A stretch of DNA of 64,000 nt from Larkinella sp051857545 (lineage in GTDB: Bacteria; Bacteroidota; Bacteroidia; Cytophagales; Spirosomataceae). The stretch is taken from assembly GCF_051857545.1 (NCBI RefSeq), contig NZ_JBPZHB010000006.1:124001-188000 (forward strand), written 5' to 3'. The translations under genes and the position numbers were made by a program. Numbering within the stretch: the first letter of the stretch is position 1; each line of letters begins with the position of its first letter. This document shows positions 26,249 through 35,733 of the stretch, piece after piece. The notes under the pieces were generated by a model that searched no databases, was not told where the DNA came from, and saw nothing but the letters and a program-made list of their open reading frames with translations.

Positions 26249-27013
26249 ATGAAAATCGCTCGTTTCAGCCTCGTTGTCTTCCTGCTCACCGGTTTTGGAG
26301 TTCAGAGTATGGCACAAACCAAAGTTATTGCCCACCGGGGCGCCTGGAAAAATACCGGTGCCCCCCAAAATTCGATTGCGTCGCTGCAACAGGCCATCAA
26401 ACTGGGCTGTTACGGCAGTGAGTTCGACGTTCACATGACCGCCGATTCGGCCCTGGTGGTCAATCACGATCATACCTTGCAGGGGGTCAATCTTGAAACG
26501 GCTCCGGCTGCCGACATCAACGCTCTCAAACTTAGCAACGGCGAATCGCTGCCGACGCTGGAAAGCTATTTGAAAGCGGGTTTGAAACAGAAGAAAACCC
26601 GGTTGATTCTGGAAATCAAGGCGTCGAAGGTGAGCAAGGAACACTCCCTGGCGCTGGCAACCAAATGCGTCCAGGCCGTGAAAGCGCAGAAAGGCCGGAC
26701 ACGGGTCGACTACATCAGTTTCGATTACGACGTCTGCAAAAAGGTGAAAGAACTGGACCCGTCGGCCAACGTGGCCTACCTCAATGGTGACAAAGCCCCC
26801 GACCTGCTGGCTGCCGACAGTTTATACGGACTTGATTACCACCAAAGTGTGATGAAAAAAAACGAAAGCTGGATTCAGGAAGCCCACCAAAAGAAGTTGA
26901 CCGTGAACGTCTGGACCGTTAACGACCCGGAAATGATGAACTGGCTGCTGGAACGCAAAGCCGACTTTATCACGACCGACGAACCGGAGAAATTGCTGGA
27001 ACTAACGAAGTAA
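26249..27013 (+). CDS. Secreted glycerophosphodiester phosphodiesterase
   Basis: 254 aa from ATG at 26249, which gives a proper signal peptide (ends Q-S-M-A-Q); upstream in-frame codons are not used. The catalytic H-R-G at 29-31 (A-H-R-G-A-W), S-E-F-D-V (Glu58, Asp60) and N-H-D-H (His73) of the GDPD fold are present. The common P-E-N-T is P-Q-N-S here. The C-terminus has the N-V-W-T-V-N-D motif. It likely cleaves glycerophosphodiesters in the periplasm to glycerol-3-phosphate. Monocistronic. Confidence 0.9.
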   Translation: MKIARFSLVVFLLTGFGVQSMAQTKVIAHRGAWKNTGAPQNSIASLQQAIKLGCYGSEFDVHMTADSALVVNHDHTLQGVNLETAPAADINALKLSNGESLPTLESYLKAGLKQKKTRLILEIKASKVSKEHSLALATKCVQAVKAQKGRTRVDYISFDYDVCKKVKELDPSANVAYLNGDKAPDLLAADSLYGLDYHQSVMKKNESWIQEAHQKKLTVNVWTVNDPEMMNWLLERKADFITTDEPEKLLELTK

Positions 27014-27026
27014 TTGACCGTAAATT

Positions 27027-27180
27027 TAGCTCCGGAGGAGCGTTCTGTCAATAGTTCCCGGATTCATAGAAGCGTCAAAGCCCCGGAGGGGCGTCCTAAG
27101 ATCAGCCAGGACGCCCCTCCGGGGCTTTACCGTTTTTAGAGCATATTTTTCTATTAACAGAGAACCCCTCCGGGATATAA
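27027..27180. repeat. Nested palindromic element between GDPD and MFS genes, with a terminator core
   Basis: The inner hairpin has perfect 21-bp arms (27079-27127; the core of each arm is ccccggaggggcgtcct or its complement) followed by a T-run (gtttttag), so it can end transcription of GDPD. Outside it, a second imperfect pair (ctccggaggagc...caatag at 27029-27052 with ctatt...cctccggg at about 27150-27175) encloses it. The whole fills the gap between convergent genes. Confidence 0.7.
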
Positions 27181-27204
27181 AACCTTCATTCGTGTACCTA
27201 ACCC

Positions 27205-28377
27205 TTATTCCGCCGTCTTCACCTTGCCCGCCATCAGGGCGACGCATAAACCCATACCGGCAATGATGACGAATGAAATGCGGAGACTGGTAGCTCCGGC
27301 GACGAAACCGATCAGCGGAGGGCCGATCAGAAAGCCCAGAAAACCGATGGTCGAAACGGCGGCTAAGGCCACCCCCGGCGACAGAACTGTGGACTTTCCG
27401 GCCGCACTATACACCAGCGGCACCACCGACGAAACCCCAAAACCGACCAGGAAGAAACCCAAAATAGCGGTGCCCAGATACGGAAACGAAACGGCGGTCA
27501 GCAAGCCCGAAGCAATCAGAACGCCACTCAGTTGCAGCGTGCGCTTTAACCCGTAACGTGTGGCAAACCAGTCGGCGATGAACCGCCCGAGGGCCATCGT
27601 GCTCATGAAAGCCGTGTACCCCGCGCCCACCATCGCTTTTTCGGCCAGAATGACTTTCTTGAAATAGATACCGCTCCAGTCGAACATGGCACCTTCACAG
27701 ATCATCGCGCAGAAGGCAATGATGCCCAAAATCAACAGGGCTTTGTCGGGTTTGGCAAAAATGGGTTGATCCGAATTCGTGTTGGCGTCTTCCGGCAAAA
27801 TATACCGGGAAGCAACGGCCAGAGCCGCCAGAGCGAAGAACAGGACTGCCGCAAAATGCTGATAAGGGACGATGCCCGCACCAATCATAACCGCTCCCAG
27901 CATGGCTCCCGCAAAACCCGCCAGACTCCACAGCCCGTGAAACGAAGCCATAATCGGCCGTTTGTACAGGGCTTCAACGCCCACCGCCTGCGTATTGATC
28001 GCAATGTTGGCCATGTTGCCGACCAGACCAAAAACGAACAGACAGGCCATCAGTTGCAGTGTCGTTTGCGCAAATCCCAGACTCAGGAGCGTGAGCGCGT
28101 AGAGACCAACGGCCAAGGTGGCCACTTTGCGACTGCCGATTTTGGTCGTTAGCCAGCCCGCAATCGGCAGCGAAAGCATCAGACCTGCCGGAAGAGCCAG
28201 CAACACCCCACCCAGTTCTGCATCCGACAGACCCAGCGTCTGCTGAATGCTCGGAATTCTGGACGCCCAACTGGCAAAAGACAGTCCTTGGAGGAAAAAC
28301 AACGCCCCAACGGCCCCGCGGTGAATGGTACGCGTGGAAACCCGGGGTGAAAGAAGATGAGAAACAGCAAAATTCAT
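27205..28377 (-). CDS. MFS transporter, YbjJ/fucose-permease-like
   Basis: 390 aa with about 12 helices. The start G-L-S-F-A-S-W-A-S-R-I-P-S-I is typical of YbjJ-type MFS proteins. The loop between helices 2 and 3 reads W-L-T-T-K-I-G-S-R-K. The central loop is short. These proteins probably move sugars or small metabolites; the substrate here is unknown. It is convergent with the GDPD gene, with the nested palindrome between. Confidence 0.85.
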   Translation of the reverse strand: MNFAVSHLLSPRVSTRTIHRGAVGALFFLQGLSFASWASRIPSIQQTLGLSDAELGGVLLALPAGLMLSLPIAGWLTTKIGSRKVATLAVGLYALTLLSLGFAQTTLQLMACLFVFGLVGNMANIAINTQAVGVEALYKRPIMASFHGLWSLAGFAGAMLGAVMIGAGIVPYQHFAAVLFFALAALAVASRYILPEDANTNSDQPIFAKPDKALLILGIIAFCAMICEGAMFDWSGIYFKKVILAEKAMVGAGYTAFMSTMALGRFIADWFATRYGLKRTLQLSGVLIASGLLTAVSFPYLGTAILGFFLVGFGVSSVVPLVYSAAGKSTVLSPGVALAAVSTIGFLGFLIGPPLIGFVAGATSLRISFVIIAGMGLCVALMAGKVKTAE

Positions 28378-28582
28378 TATTGAAAAAATTCAAATTTCAG
28401 GTTGTATCCAGATCACTCTTAATGAGTAGAAAGCGCAAAAATAGCTTTATAATCAATACTTAAAGCAGCTTTCTCTGACCATAAAATAAAAATCACCAAA
28501 ATTAAGTTCTTAGATTTAGTCAATTCTGGAAGAGTTCGTATAGATTGTATGGATAGTACAAAAAAGACGCCGATCACCAAAA

Positions 28583-28925
28583 AGCCTGAAAGGCTTACAT
28601 CACTAGCCCCGGGTATCGCCCGGGGTTTTGGTGGATGGAACGGGAATGGGGGTTGGCGAACACGATGGGGGTTGGCGAACACGATGGGGGTTGGCGAACA
28701 CGATGGGGATTGCCCGAACGCGATGGGGGTTGCCCAAACGCGATGGGGGTTGGTTGCCCGAACGCGATGGGGGTTGGTTGCCCGAACGCGATGGGGGTTG
28801 CCCGAACGCGATGGGGGTTGGCGAACACGATGGGGGGATTGGCGAACCGGATGACGTCCACCAACCCCATCGCATCCACCCCCCCCGGGCGATACCCGGG
28901 GCTAGTGATGAAAGCCTTTCAGGCT
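28583..28925. repeat. Long inverted repeat (arms about 54 bp) enclosing a minisatellite
   Basis: Arm 28583-28636 (starting agcctgaaaggctt) is nearly the complement of 28872-28925. Both contain an internal palindrome ccccgggtatcgcccgggg. Between them lies the tandem array at 28639-28844. The 28378-29022 gap has no gene; besides this element it holds only AT-rich sequence (28378-28560). Confidence 0.85.
28639..28844 (+). repeat. Tandem minisatellite, ten units of 19-24 bp
   Basis: Ten units each begin aac(a/g)cgatgggggttg and differ at the end. Three end -gcg, two end in the g-ccc type, two carry an extra ttg (24 bp), one is g-ccc again and two are -gcg again, so the array is nearly symmetric. 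All six frames are open because the units lack stop codons; this is not coding. One more unit lies inverted in the right flanking arm. Confidence 0.9.
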
Positions 28926-29010
28926 GGTTTGATCAGTGCTAAATAGTTCTTTTTTAGCGGTTTTGTGATTGAGGCCACTTTTTGACTACCTGTTGCATCC
29001 TTTTATCCCA

Positions 29011-29018
29011 TAGCTTTG
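29011..29018 (+). promoter_or_regulatory. -7 box of the metal-resistance operon
   Basis: TAGCTTTG is an exact match to TAnnTTTG and ends 4 bp before the first start codon. Transcription would begin about at the ATG, so either the first gene is leaderless or its true start is the ATG at 29047. Confidence 0.45.
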
Positions 29019-29022
29019 CCGG

Positions 29023-29352
29023 ATGAAGTCACTGGTTTGTTTGTTGATGAGCGTTCACCTGCTGGTGTTGTCCGCCTGGCCCTGCGCCGACGGCTGCCTG
29101 GGCGTGCGCGCCGATCAACAACGTACGACTACCGTAGCCAGTGATGACCACCAACACGACGGAGACCCGGCGGGTGCGGATTTGTGTTCGCCTTTCTGCG
29201 GTTGTGCCTGCTGTGGCACGGTGTTGGAATCGATGCCGGTTTTTACCTTCACCTTTGCGGCTTTTTCTTTTTCTTCCGTTCAGTACGCTACCCTCCAATC
29301 CCGCTTGCCCTCTCCCCCGGTTTCCTGCTGGCAACCACCCCAAATCAGCTAA
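29023..29352 (+). CDS. DUF6660-type small Cys/His-rich exported protein
   Basis: 109 aa. The N-terminus is a signal peptide (M-K-S-L-V-C-L-L-M-S-V-H-L-L-V-L-S-A). The mature part has C-A-D-G-C, a short D-D-H-Q-H-D stretch and a Cys cluster C-S-P-F-C-G-C-A-C-C. This fits the small proteins found just upstream of metal-efflux RND genes in Bacteroidota (DUF6660). It may sense or bind the metal in the periplasm. It is the first gene of the operon 29023-37725. Confidence 0.7.
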   Translation: MKSLVCLLMSVHLLVLSAWPCADGCLGVRADQQRTTTVASDDHQHDGDPAGADLCSPFCGCACCGTVLESMPVFTFTFAAFSFSSVQYATLQSRLPSPPVSCWQPPQIS

Positions 29353-29451
29353 GACAGGATACCTGCGCCCCATCGGTTCTGTGCAACCGGGTTGCATTTT
29401 TCGCCCCTGATCGGCGATTTCACTCCTTTTTTATCTTAACGCCGTACCGGT

Positions 29452-32400
29452 ATGCTGGATTCCATCATCCGCTTTTCCATCCGTAACAAACTCATTGTCG
29501 GCCTGTTGACGCTGGCGCTGGTGGTGTGGGGCGGTTATTCGCTCAGCCATTTGCCCATCGACGCCGTCCCCGACATTACCAACAACCAGGTTCAGATCAT
29601 CACCCGCTCGCCCGCGCTGGCGGCCCAGGAAGTGGAGCGGCTCATCACCTTCCCCATCGAACAAACGATGGCGACCATTCCCGAAATCGACGAAATCCGG
29701 TCATTTTCCCGCTTTGGTCTGTCGGTTGTCACGATTGTTTTTCAGGAATCAACCGACCTCTACTGGGCACGACAGCAAATCAGCGAACGGCTTTCCAGCG
29801 CGCGAAGCCAGATTCCGGCGGGGACGGGCGAGCCCGAAATGGCTCCGGTTACCACCGGTTTGGGCGAAATCTACCAGTACGTCATTTATGCCAAACCGGG
29901 TTACACGCAGAAATACTCCCCGACAGAACTCCGCTCCCTCCAGGACTGGGTCGTTCGGCGGCAGTTGCTGGGAACTCCCGGTGTGGCCGATGTCAGTAGT
30001 TTCGGCGGATTACTCAAGCAGTACGAAATCGCTATCGATCCCGACCGGCTCCGCTCCTACGGACTCAGTATCAATGACTTGTTCACTGCTCTATCCCGCA
30101 ACAACCAGAATACCGGTGGGGCCTACATCGACAAAAAACCCAACGCCTATTTCATCCGCTCTGAAGGACTGGTGGGCAATCTGGCCGACATTGGCCGCAT
30201 TGTCATTCGCCGGACCAAAAACGGTACGCCGGTGCTGATTCGCGATGTGGCGCAGGTCAATTACGGTTCAGCACTGCGGTATGGTGCTTTGACCCGCAAC
30301 GGACAGGGTGAAGCCGTGGGCGCACTGGTGCTAATGCTGAAGGGTGAAAATGCCAACGAAGTCATTGGTCGGGTCAAAAACCGCATGGATCAGATTCGCA
30401 AAACCCTGCCCGAAGGTGTTGACATTCACGCGTTTCTGGATCGGAGCGAACTGGTAGGCCGGGCCATCAGCACCGTCACCCGCAACCTGATCGAGGGCGC
30501 GCTCATTGTCATTTTTGTGCTGATTTTGTTTCTGGGCAACTGGCGGGCTGGTTTGGTCGTAGCCTCGGTCATTCCCCTCTCCATGCTGTTTGCGGTGGGC
30601 ATGATGCAAGTTTTCGGCGTATCCGGCAATCTGATGAGCCTGGGTGCCATTGACTTCGGCCTGATTGTCGACGGTGCCGTCATCATTGTCGAAGCGACCT
30701 TGCACCATTTGGGCGCACGAAAACTGGCCCGGCTGACTCAGGCGCAAATGGACGAGGAAATCTACCAATCCGCCAGCCGGATTCGCACCTCGGCAGCTTT
30801 CGGTGAACTCATCATCCTGATTGTCTATTTACCAATTCTGGCGTTGTCAGGCATCGAAGGCAAGATGTTCGGCCCGATGGCGCAGGTCGTCGGCTTCGCC
30901 ATTGCCGGGGCGTTTATCCTCTCGCTGACGTATGTACCCATGATGTCGGCCCTGGTTCTGAGCAAAACCGTTTCTACCAAACGCACCATTTCCGACCAGA
31001 TGATGGACGTTTTTCAGCGGCTGTACGAACCCATTATTCAAGCGGTTATGCAACGAAAGGCATTGGTCCTGAGCGTCGCGGTTTTGCTGCTGGTAGGTGC
31101 GGGCTGGCTGTTCACCACGCTGGGTGGTGAGTTTATTCCAACCCTGGACGAAGGCGATTTTGCCGTTGAAACCCGTGTTCTGACCGGTTCGTCTCTGAGC
31201 CAGACGGTAGACAAAACGACCCAGGCGGAGCGGGTTTTGCTGCAAAAATTTCCGGAAATAAAGGAAGTTATCAGCAAAATTGGCGCGGGCGAAATTCCGA
31301 CGGACCCCATGCCCATTGAAGCCGCCGACCTGATGGTTATTCTGAAACCGCGTTCGGAATGGACTTCGGCGTCAAACCGCGATGAACTGGCGGAAAAAAT
31401 GACGGAGGCTCTGGAAGCCATTCCGGGCGTCACCTTCGGCTTTCAGCAACCCATTCAAATGCGCTTCAATGAGTTGATTTCGGGAGCGCGGCAGGATGTG
31501 GCCGTCAAGATTTTTGGCGAAGACCTGGATGAACTCACCCGCCTGGCCAAACGCGTGAGCGGTTTGATCACGGGCATCAAAGGAGCCACGGATTTGTACG
31601 TCGAACAGGTGGAAGGACTGCCCCAGATCGTCGTCAAACTGGATCGCGAAGCCCTCGCCCGCTACGGGTTATCCGTAGATGATGTCAACCGCACGATCAG
31701 CACGGCCTTTGCCGGCGAAAGCGCAGGCTTGGTCTACGAGGGCGAACGGCGGTTTGACCTGGTGGTGCGGCTGGCGGGCGAAAACCGGCGGAGCATCAAC
31801 GACGTTCAGGCATTGACCATTTCCGGAACCGACGGCCCGGCCATTCCACTCTCGGAAGTCGCCACCGTCGAACTGATTCCCGGCCCCAACCAGATTCAGC
31901 GCGAAGACGCCAAACGGCGGCTTACCATCGGTTTCAACGTTCGTGGGCGCGATGTGGAAGGGATCGTGAGCGAGCTGCAACAGAAAATCGGTCGGCAGGT
32001 CCCGTTTCCAACCGGCTATTACGTCACCTACGGCGGTCAGTTCGAGAACCTGATCGACGCCCGGAACCGGCTGCAAGTGGCAGTTCCGGTGGCCCTGGGC
32101 CTGATTTTTCTTTTACTCTTTCTAACCTTTCATTCCTTGCGACAGGCATTATTGATCTTTTCGGCCATTCCGCTGGCGGCCATTGGCGGGGTTTTGGCCT
32201 TGTGGCTGCGCGGTATGCCGTTCAGCATTTCGGCGGCTGTCGGGTTCATTGCGCTGTTTGGCGTGGCGGTTTTGAACGGTATTGTGCTGCTGGCCGAATT
32301 CAACGACCAGCGCCGGAACGGCATTACGGATCTCAAACAGGCCATTTTCCGGGGAACCCGCATCCGGTTGCGCCCCGTCCTGATGACGGCAACGGTAGCA

Positions 32401-33861
32401 TCACTCGGTTTTTTACCGATGGCGTTATCCAATACCGCCGGGGCTGAAGTGCAAAAACCGCTCGCAACCGTCGTCATCGGCGGCCTGATGACGGCAACCC
32501 TGCTGACGCTGCTGGTTTTACCGGTTTTGTATTTATTAATCGAACAGCGGTTTGGAAAACGGGATCAGTCATTAATGCCCCAACCCAAAACCGTCGTAGC
32601 CATCTGGTGGCCTTTCATCGGTTTGCTGACGCTCGGATTCAGCCTTGTTTCGCCGAAAAGTAAGGCGCAGGCAATCCCTCAACCGGTTCCACTTTCGCTG
32701 AAACAGGCGCTGAAACAAACGTTTCAGAACAATCCACAGGTGCGGGTTTCGACCCTGAACGTCGATTATCAGCAGGCGTTGCGCGGTACGGCTTCTGACG
32801 TTGGCAAAACCGACCTGATGGTAACTGCCGGGCAATACAACAGCCGCTACGTCGATCAGTCGCTGCAAATCGGCCAGCGGCTTCCCGCACCGGGTTTGAT
32901 TCGAAGTCAGAAAGCCCTGGCCGATGCCCGGATCGGCGGAGCCGAAGCCGAAAGCCGGGTGACCCGTCAGGAACTGGCTTTCCAGCTTAAATCGGCGTAT
33001 TACGGACTCGTTTATCTCCGAACGCTTCACCGCGAACTAACCCGACAGGACAGTCTTTTTGCGGCCGTAGCGCGGGCGGCTGGCATCCGGCGACGAACGG
33101 GCGAGGGCTCCCTGCTCGAACAAACGACGGCCGAAGTGGAAGCACGGCAACTCCAAATGACGCTGCTCCAAAACCGCGCCGACCAGCAAATCCAGTCCCG
33201 GCGACTGCAAACACTGCTCGGAACCGACCAACTGCCCCGGATTGCGGATTCGGTCTTGATCGCCCGCGTCATTCGCTTGCCGGATTCGGTTGCGTTAACG
33301 CAAAACCCCGAGCTGGCGCTGTTGCAACAGCAGATTGAGATGGCCCGGCGCGAAACCGAGGTCGAACGGTCGCGACTCAAACCCGATTATTCGTTTAGCG
33401 TCGTCAATCAATCGCTGCGAGGCATTCAAACGATCAACGGCAACGACCGGTTTTATACGGGTGTCGATCGGTTCACGTACGGGCAAGTTGGCATCTCGAT
33501 TCCGATTGTGGCCAAACCGCTGCGGGCGCGCGTTCGGGCGGCTGAACTGGGCCAGCAACGAACGGAAGCGCAACTCAACGCCCGTCGGCGCACCCTCGAA
33601 GGCGCTTTTGCGGAACTCCTGCAAACCTACCGCAAAAACCGCGAGACGCTGACGTACTACGAAGAGTCGGCTTTGCCGCAAGCCACACTGATCCGGCAGC
33701 AGGCCGACCGGTCGTACCGCGCCGGAGAAATTGGGTATATCGAATTGTTCCAGAACCTCCGCACGGCAAGCGGTATTCAGACCGGTTATCTGGCTGCCCT
33801 GAACGAACTGAATCAGACCATTATCCACCTTGAATACCTCCTGGGAAGCATTGAACCATGA
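29452..33861 (+). CDS. czcA: CzcA-type heavy-metal RND pump fused to a C-terminal TolC-like outer-membrane channel
   Basis: 1469 aa. Residues 1-about 1040 are a full RND pump: 12 membrane helices and two large periplasmic loops. In helix 4 the proton-relay motif D-F-G-L-I-V-D...V-E has Asp401, Asp407 and Glu414. These match the CzcA (HME1, Co/Zn/Cd) pattern and not CusA, which lacks the first Asp. At about 1048-1072 an extra hydrophobic segment ends K-A-Q-A, like a signal peptide now buried inside the chain. Residues about 1075-1469 form a TolC-type channel with long alpha-helical hairpins. The extra helix would place the TolC part in the periplasm. Start is at ATG 29452; the last bases (ATGA) overlap the adaptor gene. 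Confidence 0.9.
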   Translation: MLDSIIRFSIRNKLIVGLLTLALVVWGGYSLSHLPIDAVPDITNNQVQIITRSPALAAQEVERLITFPIEQTMATIPEIDEIRSFSRFGLSVVTIVFQESTDLYWARQQISERLSSARSQIPAGTGEPEMAPVTTGLGEIYQYVIYAKPGYTQKYSPTELRSLQDWVVRRQLLGTPGVADVSSFGGLLKQYEIAIDPDRLRSYGLSINDLFTALSRNNQNTGGAYIDKKPNAYFIRSEGLVGNLADIGRIVIRRTKNGTPVLIRDVAQVNYGSALRYGALTRNGQGEAVGALVLMLKGENANEVIGRVKNRMDQIRKTLPEGVDIHAFLDRSELVGRAISTVTRNLIEGALIVIFVLILFLGNWRAGLVVASVIPLSMLFAVGMMQVFGVSGNLMSLGAIDFGLIVDGAVIIVEATLHHLGARKLARLTQAQMDEEIYQSASRIRTSAAFGELIILIVYLPILALSGIEGKMFGPMAQVVGFAIAGAFILSLTYVPMMSALVLSKTVSTKRTISDQMMDVFQRLYEPIIQAVMQRKALVLSVAVLLLVGAGWLFTTLGGEFIPTLDEGDFAVETRVLTGSSLSQTVDKTTQAERVLLQKFPEIKEVISKIGAGEIPTDPMPIEAADLMVILKPRSEWTSASNRDELAEKMTEALEAIPGVTFGFQQPIQMRFNELISGARQDVAVKIFGEDLDELTRLAKRVSGLITGIKGATDLYVEQVEGLPQIVVKLDREALARYGLSVDDVNRTISTAFAGESAGLVYEGERRFDLVVRLAGENRRSINDVQALTISGTDGPAIPLSEVATVELIPGPNQIQREDAKRRLTIGFNVRGRDVEGIVSELQQKIGRQVPFPTGYYVTYGGQFENLIDARNRLQVAVPVALGLIFLLLFLTFHSLRQALLIFSAIPLAAIGGVLALWLRGMPFSISAAVGFIALFGVAVLNGIVLLAEFNDQRRNGITDLKQAIFRGTRIRLRPVLMTATVASLGFLPMALSNTAGAEVQKPLATVVIGGLMTATLLTLLVLPVLYLLIEQRFGKRDQSLMPQPKTVVAIWWPFIGLLTLGFSLVSPKSKAQAIPQPVPLSLKQALKQTFQNNPQVRVSTLNVDYQQALRGTASDVGKTDLMVTAGQYNSRYVDQSLQIGQRLPAPGLIRSQKALADARIGGAEAESRVTRQELAFQLKSAYYGLVYLRTLHRELTRQDSLFAAVARAAGIRRRTGEGSLLEQTTAEVEARQLQMTLLQNRADQQIQSRRLQTLLGTDQLPRIADSVLIARVIRLPDSVALTQNPELALLQQQIEMARRETEVERSRLKPDYSFSVVNQSLRGIQTINGNDRFYTGVDRFTYGQVGISIPIVAKPLRARVRAAELGQQRTEAQLNARRRTLEGAFAELLQTYRKNRETLTYYEESALPQATLIRQQADRSYRAGEIGYIELFQNLRTASGIQTGYLAALNELNQTIIHLEYLLGSIEP

Positions 33862-35096
33862 AAAATACGCTAAAAATCAACTTGCTTTTTTTTCTCATCG
33901 TTGGTATCGGTTTGTTTTTTTCAGCCTGTAACCGGCAAAAAGACACTGCAACCGAAGCCCATACCGAAACGGCTGAAAAAGGCGAAGAACACCACGATGA
34001 GCACGAAGAAGGGCTGGTGGAACTGACCGACGAACAGTTCAAAACCGTCGGCATCCGGCTCGGCGGACTGGAAGAACGAACCCTCAGTAACCTTATCCGC
34101 GTGAACGGGGTTGTCAACATACCACCCCAGCAAAAGGTGTCGGTCTCGACGCCCTACGGCGGCATTCTGACCTCGACGCCCCTGCTGCCGGGGCAGGCCG
34201 TCAAACAGGGGCAACTGCTGGCCATACTCGAAAACCCGGAATTCATCCGGCTGCAACAGGAATACCTGGAAACCACCAGCCAACTGGAATTTCAGGAGCA
34301 GGAATACGAACGCCAGCGCGAACTGAGCCGCGAGAACGTCGGAACGCTCAAAACGTTTCAGCAGGCCACGTCGCAGGTTAAAATTCTCCGCTCGCGGGCC
34401 GAGGGACTGCGGCAGCAACTGGCGCTTCTGGGCGTATCGATGAACGCGTTATCGTCGGGGAAAATTACGCGAACCGTCGCCGTCCGCTCGCCCATCACCG
34501 GAACCGTCACGGAAGTCAACGTGAACCGGGGGCGGTTTGTCAACGCCAACGATGTGTTATTCGAATTGATCAATACATCGGGGCTGTATGCCGAATTAAC
34601 CGTTTTTGAAGGCGATATTGCGAAGGTGCAGGTCGGGCAGCGGGTTCGGCTTTCCATCATCGGCGAAAACGGCGGAGGAACGCCGGGCGAACGCATCGGG
34701 CGGGTTCGGTACATCAACCGCGAAACCGGGCCGGACCGAACCGTTCGGGTGTTTGCCGCGCTGGAAAAACCGGATGCGCAACTCCGCCCCGGCACGTTCC
34801 TGAAAGCCCTGATCGAAACCAGAGCCGCTCCGGAACCGGCTTTGCCCGAGGTCGCGGTGATCAAATCGGGAACGGGTTCGCAGGTTTTTGTTTATGAAGG
34901 AAAAGAAGAACACGAGGGCACTGTCCATCACCAGTTCCGGCCGGTTGCGGTGCAAACCGGGGTCAACCAGAACGGTTATCAGGCGGTGACGTTGCCTGCA
35001 TCGATCAAAAAAGACGCGCAGATTGTAGTGGCCGGCGCATATGACCTGCATTCCGTTTTGAATAATTCGGAAGAAGCGGGCGGCCATGTTCATTAA
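33858..35096 (+). CDS. RND periplasmic adaptor, CzcB/CusB-like lipoprotein
   Basis: 412 aa. The N-terminal lipobox F-F-S-A-C (Cys near residue 23) shows a lipoprotein. A His/Glu-rich stretch E-E-H-H-D-E-H-E-E-G follows, which can bind Zn2+ or Cd2+. Next come a lipoyl/barrel-sandwich domain, a coiled-coil hairpin (about 125-195), a beta-barrel and the membrane-proximal domain. The C-terminus ends G-G-H-V-H. It starts inside the stop codon of the pump gene (4-bp overlap) and connects pump and channel. Confidence 0.92.
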   Translation: MKNTLKINLLFFLIVGIGLFFSACNRQKDTATEAHTETAEKGEEHHDEHEEGLVELTDEQFKTVGIRLGGLEERTLSNLIRVNGVVNIPPQQKVSVSTPYGGILTSTPLLPGQAVKQGQLLAILENPEFIRLQQEYLETTSQLEFQEQEYERQRELSRENVGTLKTFQQATSQVKILRSRAEGLRQQLALLGVSMNALSSGKITRTVAVRSPITGTVTEVNVNRGRFVNANDVLFELINTSGLYAELTVFEGDIAKVQVGQRVRLSIIGENGGGTPGERIGRVRYINRETGPDRTVRVFAALEKPDAQLRPGTFLKALIETRAAPEPALPEVAVIKSGTGSQVFVYEGKEEHEGTVHHQFRPVAVQTGVNQNGYQAVTLPASIKKDAQIVVAGAYDLHSVLNNSEEAGGHVH

Positions 35097-35107
35097 GAAG
35101 AAAACCC

Positions 35108-35728
35108 ATGCTTTTCAATCTATTGATCGGTAGTATTTTGTTGGGAGCCGTCCACGCGGCCATCCCGAACCACTGGCTTCCCGTGGCCCTCATCGGCCGC
35201 AGCGAAGGCTGGACGATGCGCGAAACGCTGGGCGTAGCGGCTTTGAGCGGTTTTTTTCACACGCTCAGCACGGTTATTCTCGGGGTGTTGATTGGCGCGA
35301 TTGGCGTGGAATTATCGGCCCAACTAGAGGACCAAACCCGCTGGATTGCGTCGCTGATCCTGATTTTTATGGGACTGGTGTATTTCGCCGTTCACAACCC
35401 GCACAGCGCCCACGAACACGTTCCGAAAGGCTTGTCCGGCCGCTCCAAACGGGCTATTATCGGCACGCTGGCACTGGCTATGTTGCTGTCGCCCTGTCTG
35501 GAAATCGAAACGTTTTTCTTCACGGCTGGCACGCTTGGCTGGTCGGCGGTGGTCACGCTCAGCATTGCGTATACCGCCGTCACCATCCTGTGCATGGTCG
35601 GGCTGACGGCCTTGTCGTTCCGGGGGCTGGCCAAAGTGCAGTGGCATTGGCTCGAACACCACGAAAAACAGATCACCGGCGGCATCCTGATTGCCCTCGG
35701 TATCCTCAACTTTTTCATTGAACTTTAA
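35108..35728 (+). CDS. Polytopic membrane protein in the metal operon, tentative NicO/UreH-like
   Basis: 206 aa with about six hydrophobic helices. Helix 1 contains H-A-A-I-P-N-H-W, resembling the H-x(4)-D-H type motif of nickel/cobalt and UreH-like transporters, though the Asp is Asn. Another motif is L-S-P-C-L-E-I-E-T-F-F-F, where Pro-Cys could ligate a metal. It begins 11 bp after the adaptor and ends 5 bp before the P-type ATPase gene, so it belongs to the operon. The function is inferred from context. Confidence 0.6.
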   Translation: MLFNLLIGSILLGAVHAAIPNHWLPVALIGRSEGWTMRETLGVAALSGFFHTLSTVILGVLIGAIGVELSAQLEDQTRWIASLILIFMGLVYFAVHNPHSAHEHVPKGLSGRSKRAIIGTLALAMLLSPCLEIETFFFTAGTLGWSAVVTLSIAYTAVTILCMVGLTALSFRGLAKVQWHWLEHHEKQITGGILIALGILNFFIEL

Positions 35729-35733
35729 GGACT

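Noticed and set aside
28549..28946. Several overlapping open frames of 90-104 codons on both strands
   Set aside because: They arise from the minisatellite, whose units contain no stop codon in any frame; the products are simple repeats.
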